From Chloroflexota bacterium (GTDB lineage: Bacteria > Chloroflexota > Anaerolineae > Anaerolineales > DRMV01): DNA of 10,093 nucleotides. Both the position numbers and the translations under genes were made by a program. The notes under the pieces are model-generated. The model was not told the DNA's origin, ran no database searches, and was given only the letters and a program-made list of their open reading frames with translations. This document shows, piece after piece, positions 6,360 to 10,093 of the stretch (positions are counted from its first letter, which is position 1; the number at the start of each line of letters is the position of its first letter). The stretch spans positions 1 to 10,093 of the forward strand of contig JAADEP010000171.1 of the NCBI GenBank assembly GCA_013153335.1, read 5' to 3'.

Positions 6360-6386
6360 GGGCGAGCCGTTCGGTTCGCCCTTTTT
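6360..6386 (+). terminator. Intrinsic terminator downstream of rpmB
   Basis: GGGCGAGCC at 6360-6368 pairs with GGTTCGCCC at 6373-6381 (9 bp with one G-U) across a GTTC loop, followed by five T residues at 6382-6386. It ends the rpmB transcript 34 nt past the stop codon. The next gene, tpiA, therefore needs read-through or a promoter within 6387-6415, where I see no convincing element. Confidence 0.85.
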
Positions 6387-6429
6387 CGCGTTTCGTCCCG
6401 GTCCTTAGCCCTGGCCCAGGAGGTCGCTT

Positions 6430-7194
6430 ATGGCCCAACGGATGCCTTTGGTCGCGGGCAATTGGAAGATGCACAAGACGGTGGAAGAAGCCCGCCACCT
6501 GGTGTGGGACATGCTGGACGCGCTGCGGGACGTGCCCGAGGTCGAGCGTGTCTTGTGCCCGCCCTTTACCGCGCTGCTCCCCGTGGCCCAGATGCTCTTG
6601 GGCACCGACATTAAGGTGGGCGCGCAAAACATGCATTGGGAAGAGGAAGGGCCCTACACGGGCGAGATTTCCCCGCGCATGGTCGCGGAGTTCGCCCAAT
6701 TTGTGATCGTGGGCCACTCCGAGCGGCGCATGCTGTTCGGCGAGACCGACGCTATGGTGCGCCGCAAGGTGCACGCCGCGCTGCGTCACGATCTCATCCC
6801 CATCGTGTGCGTCGGCGAAACCCTGGAACAACGCCGCGCGGGCCAGACCGAAGCCGTGGTCCGCAAGCAGCTCCTGGCCGCGCTCGAGGGCCTGCAGCCC
6901 GAACAGGTCGCGCGCCTGGTGATAGCCTATGAGCCGGTCTGGGCCATCGGCACGGGCGAGGCCGCGACGCCCGAAGAAGCGCAACGGGTCATTGGGCAGG
7001 TGATCCGCGCCGCGCTGGCCGAAGCCTTCGGCCCCGAGACCGCCCAGGCCGTGCGCGTGCTCTACGGCGGCTCGGTCAAAGCCCACAACGCGGCCGGCTT
7101 CTTCGCCCAGCCCGATATCGACGGCGCGCTGGTCGGCGGCGCGAGTCTGGATCCGGTCCAATTCCCCGCGATCGTGCGCGCGGCCGCGCGTTAG
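6430..7194 (+). CDS. tpiA: Triose-phosphate isomerase
   Basis: A 254-residue cytoplasmic enzyme interconverting dihydroxyacetone phosphate and glyceraldehyde 3-phosphate in glycolysis and gluconeogenesis. All catalytic elements are present: Asn11 and Lys13 in GNWKMH, the electrophilic His96 in VGHSERR (94-100), the base Glu168 in AYEPVWAIGTG (166-176) with its flexible loop 6, and the phosphate-binding YGGSV (212-216) and GALVGGASL (232-240). Length is typical. AGGAGGT at 6419-6425 fixes the ATG at 6430. The gene converges on a methyltransferase gene: its TAG stop shares bases with the opposite TAA stop, and no terminator lies between them. Elsewhere tpiA often sits with gap and pgk, which are absent here. 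Confidence 0.98.
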   Translation: MAQRMPLVAGNWKMHKTVEEARHLVWDMLDALRDVPEVERVLCPPFTALLPVAQMLLGTDIKVGAQNMHWEEEGPYTGEISPRMVAEFAQFVIVGHSERRMLFGETDAMVRRKVHAALRHDLIPIVCVGETLEQRRAGQTEAVVRKQLLAALEGLQPEQVARLVIAYEPVWAIGTGEAATPEEAQRVIGQVIRAALAEAFGPETAQAVRVLYGGSVKAHNAAGFFAQPDIDGALVGGASLDPVQFPAIVRAAAR

Positions 7195-8033
7195 CGCCGT
7201 TCCAGATAAAAGAACGTGTACGCGCCTTGCGGATGCTCAGGCTGACGCACGAAACGCCGCAGCGCGCGGTGCAACCACGCGACGTTCCACCGGGCCGGTG
7301 AAACCATCCAGCGGCCCGTCACGCGCTTGACCAGCCAACTGGGCAGGCCGTACGCGTGGCCCCATTCCAGCAGCGCCAACGCGGTGGGCGAGAAATAATC
7401 GCGCCGAGCCCGAACCCGAAAGCCCGCGCGCTCAAACCGCGCCTGCCAGACTTCGGGCGGGTCGGTGCGCACGTGCCGGGAAATGCGGTTGAACGCGCGG
7501 CGGTACGCGTCGGCCGCGCGGGTCCACCCTATCCGTTCCAGCAGGCGAGCCCCAGAGAGGTTGCGCGTGAAACGGTGATTGGGCACCGTGACCAAAAAGG
7601 GCGCGCGCGGTCGCAAAACCCGATGCACCTCGGCCAACACCGCGTCCACATGAGGGATGTGCTCCAAGACCGAATTGCTTATCGCACTGCCGAACGACTG
7701 GGCCGCGAAGGGCATGGCCGCGCCATCGGCCGCGAGCACCAGCCGATGCCCGCGCCAAACCCGCGCTTCGCGCAAAGGCTCCCACCAGGGGTCCAAGCCC
7801 ACGTCCAACGGTTCGGCAAAGGTATGGGCCGCGAAGTGCCCATCGCCGCAGCCCACATCCAACACGGGCCGCGGCAAAGCCACGCGCTGGTAAAACGTGG
7901 CTTCGGCCGCGCGTAGCAAAGCCCGAAACGCGGGCAAGGTTTGCAAATGGCGCCACAACAGGGCATCCGGTGTTTCGGTCATGCAACCCGTCTCTGAGCT
8001 CGACTGCCGCGGGGCGAGGGCAAGTTCGGCCAT
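7191..8033 (-). CDS. Class I SAM-dependent methyltransferase
   Basis: A Rossmann-fold methyltransferase of the Methyltransf_11/25 type, 280 residues from the ATG at 8033 or 263 from the ATG at 7982. Motif I is VLDVGCGDGHF (57-67 in the longer form). The acidic residue after strand 2 is Asp81 in GLDPWW. AADGAAMPF (101-109) contacts the adenine side, and SNSVLEHIPHVD (119-130) with EVHRVLRPRAPFLVTVPNH (135-153) forms motifs II-III. The C-terminal 120 residues are basic and aromatic-rich with no signature I recognise, so the substrate (lipid, quinone or sugar) is unknown. Neither start has a good ribosome binding site: GAGG lies only 2 nt before 8033, while 7982 begins where the helical cap seems to start. 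A TATAAT at 8061-8056 (- strand) puts the transcript start about 15 nt before 8033. The gene is divergent from the next one and convergent with tpiA. Confidence 0.88.
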   Translation of the reverse strand: MAELALAPRQSSSETGCMTETPDALLWRHLQTLPAFRALLRAAEATFYQRVALPRPVLDVGCGDGHFAAHTFAEPLDVGLDPWWEPLREARVWRGHRLVLAADGAAMPFAAQSFGSAISNSVLEHIPHVDAVLAEVHRVLRPRAPFLVTVPNHRFTRNLSGARLLERIGWTRAADAYRRAFNRISRHVRTDPPEVWQARFERAGFRVRARRDYFSPTALALLEWGHAYGLPSWLVKRVTGRWMVSPARWNVAWLHRALRRFVRQPEHPQGAYTFFYLERR

Positions 8034-8055
8034 CGCCTCGCTTCACAACGCTACG

Positions 8056-8078
8056 ATTATACTGCTTCGCGGTATAAT
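8056..8078. promoter_or_regulatory. Divergent mirror-image -10 elements (methyltransferase and 149-aa gene)
   Basis: A perfect consensus TATAAT occurs on the + strand at 8073-8078 and another on the - strand (ATTATA at 8056-8061). They form a 7-bp inverted repeat ATTATAC/GTATAAT with a 9-nt spacer. The predicted start sites, near 8085 (+) and 8049 (-), fit the starts of the flanking genes. Neither box has a recognisable -35 at 16-18 nt, because the -35 region of each lies inside or beyond the other box. The two promoters cannot both be occupied by polymerase, so transcription of the two genes should compete. Confidence 0.6.
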
Positions 8079-8108
8079 TCCCCCGTCCTTGGAGGAGATG
8101 GAACATCC

Positions 8109-8558
8109 ATGAGCGGAAGCATACCTCTCAATCCGTTGCCGCCCGAATTCCAGATGTTCTTCGAAGACCCGAACGACCCCAAGCGGCCGCCCGAAGAGGT
8201 CGAGGTTCGGGAGCTTCGGGTGGAGCCCTTGGACCACGGACGCATTCGGGTCTATCTCACGTTGAGTCCCTATCAGCAACGGCCCCACATCAACCTCACG
8301 GTGTGGAACGCGCAACAGCAGCCGGTGGCCGAGCTTCTGATCGTCGAGCCGGTCAACCCGCGGATGGAGTTCACCCTTTACCTGCGGGAAGAAGCCCCGG
8401 CCGGATCGTATCGCGTGGCTGCCTCGGTGCAATATCCACCCCCGGGCTTCAAGTTTCAGCTGCCTGAGGAAGGGGAAGAAATCCCGCTGGAATTGCCGCC
8501 CATGCGCGAGGTGACGCGCGCAGAAACGACCTTCACCCTCGAGGCCCCGACGTCCTGA
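8109..8558 (+). CDS. Uncharacterised small all-beta protein
   Basis: A 149-residue protein I do not recognise. It has no signal peptide, membrane segment or cysteine. The first 30 residues are Pro/Glu/Asp-rich (PPEFQMFFEDPNDPKRPPEEVEV). Residues 33-110 alternate hydrophobic and polar residues in short strands (RIRVYLTLSPYQQRPHINLTVWNAQQQPVAELLIVE, RMEFTLYL, GSYRVAASVQY), which suggests an immunoglobulin-like beta sandwich. An acidic linker (LPEEGEEIPLELPP) and a last strand follow. Coding-type third-position GC bias and a promoter with TATAAT at 8073-8078 support it as real. The GGAGGA at 8091-8096 is 12 nt from the ATG, a long spacing. A tiny frame, ATG at 8098 encoding MEHP, ends on the start codon. 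It is probably a cytoplasmic, lineage-restricted protein; no function is assigned. Confidence 0.75.
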   Translation: MSGSIPLNPLPPEFQMFFEDPNDPKRPPEEVEVRELRVEPLDHGRIRVYLTLSPYQQRPHINLTVWNAQQQPVAELLIVEPVNPRMEFTLYLREEAPAGSYRVAASVQYPPPGFKFQLPEEGEEIPLELPPMREVTRAETTFTLEAPTS

Positions 8559-8590
8559 GCGGGCGGACCCGAGGACTGCCACACGTGCCG

Positions 8591-8629
8591 GGTCGGCCCA
8601 GGTCGGTCGGCCCCTTCGGCGCGTGGGCC
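8591..8629 (+). repeat. 9-bp direct repeat and hairpin upstream of the permease
   Basis: GGTCGGCCC occurs at 8591-8599 and again at 8605-8613, with a further partial GGTCGG at 8601-8606. Each copy carries GGCCC, which can pair with the single GGGCC at 8625-8629, about 10 nt before the permease ribosome binding site. Two alternative hairpins are therefore possible. There is no T tract. No convincing permease promoter is seen in 8559-8640, so it may be cotranscribed with the small gene upstream. Confidence 0.35.
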
Positions 8630-8650
8630 ATATCACCATGGAGGTTTCCG

Positions 8651-10090
8651 ATGAACCCGTCCCACCAGCAGCCCAGCCTCAAGCGCAGTTTAGGGCTCTT
8701 AGAAGCCACCATGATCGGCGTAGGCGCCATGATCGGCGCGGGGATCTTTGGGCTTACGGGCATTGCCGCGGGCAAAGCTGGGCCCGTCGGGCTTCTCATC
8801 GCGTTCTTCCTCAACGGTATTGTGACCAGCCTGACCGGTCTCACGTATGCCGAACTCGGCGCGGCCATGCCCGAAGCAGGCGGCGGCTATCTGTGGGTCC
8901 GCGAAGGGTTGAGCCGCTTTTGGGGCTTCTTCGCGGGATGGATCTCCTGGTTCAGCCACTCGGTCGCGTGCAGCCTGTACGCGGTCCTGTTCGCAACCTT
9001 CTTTGTCGAGCTCATGGAACTCGCGGGCCTGCACTTGAGCACCGAGCCGGGCTGGCTGGGGCTCAGTCAAGAGCAATGGGTGATCAAAGGCCTGGTGATC
9101 TTGGTGGTGGCCCTGTTCCTGTTCATCAACTACCGTGGCGCGTCCGAAACCGGCCTGGTCGGCAACATTGTCACCATCACCAAGGTCGCGATTTTGCTGA
9201 CCATCGTGGCCTTTGGCCTCAAGGCCATGCTCAACGCGCCCAGCGCGATGGTGTGGGAGAACTTCCAGCCGCCGTTGGCCCACGGCTGGATGGGCGTGTT
9301 CGCGGCCATGGGGCTCACCTTTGTGGCCTTCGAGGGCTACGAAATCATCGCGCAAACGGGCGAGGAGCTGCACGAGCCCGAAAAGAACCTGCCCCGGTCC
9401 ATCTTCCTTTCCATCGCGATCGTGGTCGCGATTTACCTGCTGGTCGCGTTCGTGGCCGTGGGCGTTCCGGTGCAAGACATTATCGGCATGAAGCCGTGGC
9501 AATACCTGGCCCAGCACGGTGAACGGGGCATGGTCCGCATCGCGCAGTTCATCATGCCCTATGGGCACGTGCTCATGCTCATCGGCGGCCTGGCCTCGAC
9601 CACCTCGGCCCTCAACGCGACCGTGTACTCCAGCTCGCGCGTGTCCTTCGCGATGGGTCGCGGCGGGGACCTGCCCGAGATCTTCAGCCGCGTGCACCCC
9701 AAGACCCGAACGCCCCACTGGGCGATCCTCATCAGCGGCGTGCTCATCGCGTTCATGGGGGTCGCGCTCCCGGTCGCGGACGTGGCCAGCGGCGCGTCGC
9801 TCACCTTCCTGGCGCTGTTCTTGCTCACCAACCTGACCCTCATCCGGTTGCGCAAGACCCACCCCGAACTGCCCCGGCCTTTCAAAGTGCCCTTCGTGCC
9901 CTACCTGCCCATCGCGACGGTGATCATTCAGGGCTTCTTGGCCGGCCACCTGTTCGAGACCAGCCCCCTGGCCTGGTACGCGACCATCGCGTGGGTCTTG
10001 CTCGGGATCGCGTTCTACAAATACTGGGTCCGCGGCCACCAAAAAGACGTGCACCTCATCCCCACCGGGGGCGAAAGCCACGGCGAATAG
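8651..10090 (+). CDS. APC-superfamily amino acid permease
   Basis: A 479-residue inner-membrane transporter with about 12 hydrophobic helices, the normal size for the amino acid-polyamine-organocation family. The N-terminal IGVGAMIGAGIFGLTG (22-37) is the broken-helix-1 substrate-binding motif. PEAGGGYLWVREGLS (74-88) follows TM2. FEGYEIIAQTGEELHEPEKNLPRSI (227-251) is the conserved TM6 to cytoplasmic loop segment. RPFKVPFVPYLP (409-420) precedes the last helices. It should import an amino acid by proton or cation symport or exchange; the substrate cannot be read from sequence. GGAGG at 8640-8644 fixes the ATG at 8651; an open extension to 8585 has no ribosome binding site and would add a non-membrane tail. 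It lies 92 nt behind the small unknown gene on the same strand. The stop is 3 nt from the window edge, so the gene is complete. Confidence 0.95.
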   Translation: MNPSHQQPSLKRSLGLLEATMIGVGAMIGAGIFGLTGIAAGKAGPVGLLIAFFLNGIVTSLTGLTYAELGAAMPEAGGGYLWVREGLSRFWGFFAGWISWFSHSVACSLYAVLFATFFVELMELAGLHLSTEPGWLGLSQEQWVIKGLVILVVALFLFINYRGASETGLVGNIVTITKVAILLTIVAFGLKAMLNAPSAMVWENFQPPLAHGWMGVFAAMGLTFVAFEGYEIIAQTGEELHEPEKNLPRSIFLSIAIVVAIYLLVAFVAVGVPVQDIIGMKPWQYLAQHGERGMVRIAQFIMPYGHVLMLIGGLASTTSALNATVYSSSRVSFAMGRGGDLPEIFSRVHPKTRTPHWAILISGVLIAFMGVALPVADVASGASLTFLALFLLTNLTLIRLRKTHPELPRPFKVPFVPYLPIATVIIQGFLAGHLFETSPLAWYATIAWVLLGIAFYKYWVRGHQKDVHLIPTGGESHGE

Positions 10091-10093
10091 AGT

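Noticed and set aside
8699..10081. Long antisense open frame opposite the permease (about 460 codons)
   Set aside because: It is rich in His, Asp, Arg and Gln with no membrane or domain signal, typical of the complement of a GC-rich transporter gene.

Overview
The window is 10 kb of GC-rich bacterial chromosome with densely packed housekeeping genes and no transposon, phage or CRISPR. Strong G/C bias at third codon positions, GGAGG-type ribosome binding sites, a four-cysteine L28, and an asp23-fakA pair next to rpmB (a Firmicutes-like order) with NfeD and a YecE-family gene all suggest a member of the Chloroflexota, perhaps Anaerolineae-like and possibly thermophilic. This placement is inferred from gene content, not from a phylogenetic marker.

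Layout from left to right: (i) 1-601 has no convincing gene. It is rich in hairpins and ends in a promoter and ribosome binding site. (ii) 602-1366 (+) is a DUF72/YecE protein. (iii) 5898-1391 (-) is a probable four-gene transcription unit: asp23-like, fakA-like (DAK2/YloV), a tyrosine-recombinase-fold protein that has lost most of its catalytic residues, and a full-length membrane-anchored NfeD protease. The first pair is 4 nt apart and the last pair overlaps by 38 nt. (iv) 5899-6092 is a divergent regulatory region. It carries a strong promoter followed almost at once by an intrinsic-terminator hairpin in the leader of rpmB. (v) rpmB and tpiA run on the + strand with a strong terminator between them. 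(vi) A SAM methyltransferase (-) converges on tpiA, and their stop codons share the four bases TTAG. (vii) A compact divergent promoter with two mirror-image TATAAT boxes serves the methyltransferase and a small uncharacterised all-beta protein (+). This is followed by a 12-helix APC-family amino-acid permease (+) that ends 3 nt before the window edge.

The asp23-fakA-NfeD unit points to envelope and lipid functions (fatty-acid activation, membrane protein quality control). The rpmB and tpiA genes are core translation and glycolysis. The points most worth a second look are the degenerate recombinase inside the envelope operon, the attenuator-like rpmB leader, the mirror-image divergent -10 elements near 8056-8078, and the structured 600-nt gap at the left end.
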